From NCBI GenBank assembly GCA_002471195.1, contig DKPN01000059.1, forward strand, positions 511 through 15,637: a DNA stretch of 15,127 nt, read 5' to 3'. Below are positions 14,389 through 15,127 of the stretch, piece after piece (within the stretch, counting starts at the first letter, position 1; the number at the start of each line of letters is the position of its first letter). Source of the stretch: Bacteroides sp. UBA7333. Its GTDB lineage: Bacteria; Bacteroidota; Bacteroidia; Bacteroidales; Bacteroidaceae. Position numbers and translations under genes: made by a program. A model generated the notes under the pieces. It was not told where the DNA came from. It ran no database searches and worked only from the letters and a program-made list of their open reading frames with translations.

Positions 14389-15096
14389 ATGAACTATAAA
14401 TCGATCATTATATCCATTGCCCTACTAGTAGGGATTTGCATAGCTACAAACGCACAAATAGGCGATCAAAAACATAACTTTGCGATCGGTATCAATGGTG
14501 GTGCCAACTACAATACGGTTAGTTTCGAAAAACACCGTATTAAACAAAAAGGAATCATCGGTCCTAACATCGGTCTTACTGCTAGATATATATCTGAAAA
14601 GTATTTTGCAATGATCTGCGGTGTTCAAGTAGAATTAAACTATTCACAAAAAGGATGGGACAAAAAATTTGAGCTTCCTGATGGATTAGGCACTAAAGAT
14701 CCATCGCGAGGATACAAACGTACGATGAACTACATAGAACTCCCCTTTTTGGCACATCTCGCCTTTGGAAAAGAAGTGGGTGCTCAGTTTTTTATCAATC
14801 TAGGACCACAGATAGCTTACCTTATCAACGATAAAGAAAGCCACTTTGGATTAAGCAAAGAAGAACTTGCAGCTGAAGAATACGGTAAAAAGATACAAAA
14901 CAAATTTGATTATGGAATAGCCGGCGGACTTGGATTGGAAGTTAGAACTAGGAAAGCCGGAAACTTTTTGATTGAAGGACGTTATTACTTTGGCCTTGCC
15001 GATTTTTACAATAGTGCAAAGAAAGACTATTTCTCGCGTTCGGCCAACAATACAATATCAGCAAAAATCACCTATCTTTTTGATATAAAGAAATAA
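14389..15096 (+). CDS. PorT-family outer membrane beta-barrel protein
   Basis: A 235-residue outer membrane protein. The chosen start is the ATG at 14389, directly before the signal peptide (about 1-23, ending T-N-A-Q); an in-frame TTG at 14380 would overlap the upstream gene and adds only three residues. The mature part is made of amphipathic beta strands with aromatic ends (for example F-A-I-G-I-N-G-G-A-N-Y-N, G-P-N-I-G-L-T-A-R-Y, M-N-Y-I-E-L-P-F-L-A-H-L, F-F-I-N-L-G-P-Q-I-A-Y-L, F-D-Y-G-I-A-G-G-L-G-L-E-V), matching the PorT/OMP_b-brl_2 family. Family members are widespread in Bacteroidetes and most are not the T9SS subunit PorT itself. Co-transcription with the LysM protein suggests a link between outer membrane and cell wall (inference). 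Confidence 0.9.
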   Translation: MNYKSIIISIALLVGICIATNAQIGDQKHNFAIGINGGANYNTVSFEKHRIKQKGIIGPNIGLTARYISEKYFAMICGVQVELNYSQKGWDKKFELPDGLGTKDPSRGYKRTMNYIELPFLAHLAFGKEVGAQFFINLGPQIAYLINDKESHFGLSKEELAAEEYGKKIQNKFDYGIAGGLGLEVRTRKAGNFLIEGRYYFGLADFYNSAKKDYFSRSANNTISAKITYLFDIKK

Positions 15097-15127
15097 AATA
15101 AATTTACTGCTTTAAAAATAAATGAGG

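Overview
The window is a low-GC chromosomal segment from a member of the Bacteroidetes, most likely the order Bacteroidales. The evidence is the gene content (a CHU_C/type B sorting-domain protein, a PorT-family barrel, a YbiT-type ABC-F protein, a POT transporter of Bacteroidetes type), the repeated occurrence of the Bacteroidetes -7 promoter box TAnnTTTG upstream of genes, and A-rich start regions without Shine-Dalgarno sequences. I cannot name genus or species from the sequence alone.

Layout. 1-302: the 3' end of a hexapeptide-repeat acyltransferase on the plus strand. 341-474: a good Bacteroidetes promoter followed within about 100 bases by a strong intrinsic terminator with no ORF between, a candidate small RNA. 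488-1015: two small minus-strand envelope genes (YtxH-like and GlsB/YeaQ-type). 1164-2780: a minus-strand ABC-F ATPase whose second nucleotide-binding domain has lost its Walker A lysine and catalytic glutamate. It is divergent from the plus-strand grpE-dnaJ chaperone operon (3035-4834), which ends in a clear terminator. 5042-6086: an ECF-type sigma factor translationally coupled to a four-helix membrane protein that may be its anti-sigma partner. 6087-6541: the only long non-coding stretch, with a 22-bp-period repeat array. 6542-11533: three minus-strand genes, uvrA, ybaK and a POT peptide transporter. 11534-11801: the uvrA upstream region, with a second and more regular 22-bp-period array of short palindromes. 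11802-12476 (minus) and 12621-15096 (plus): a divergent envelope cluster with a small secreted CHU_C-domain protein, a three-LysM protein fused to a periplasmic-binding-protein fold, and a PorT-family outer membrane barrel.

Most genes are housekeeping: protein folding (GrpE and DnaJ act with DnaK, which is not in the window), tRNA proofreading (YbaK), nucleotide excision repair (UvrA), and translation-associated ATPase activity (ABC-F). The less explained parts are the two 22-bp arrays, which share period and a short CAYAGT motif but otherwise differ; the candidate small RNA; the asymmetric ABC-F protein; and the sigma factor/membrane protein pair. No CRISPR array, insertion sequence, tRNA or rRNA gene was seen, and I did not find a clear new defence or mobile system.
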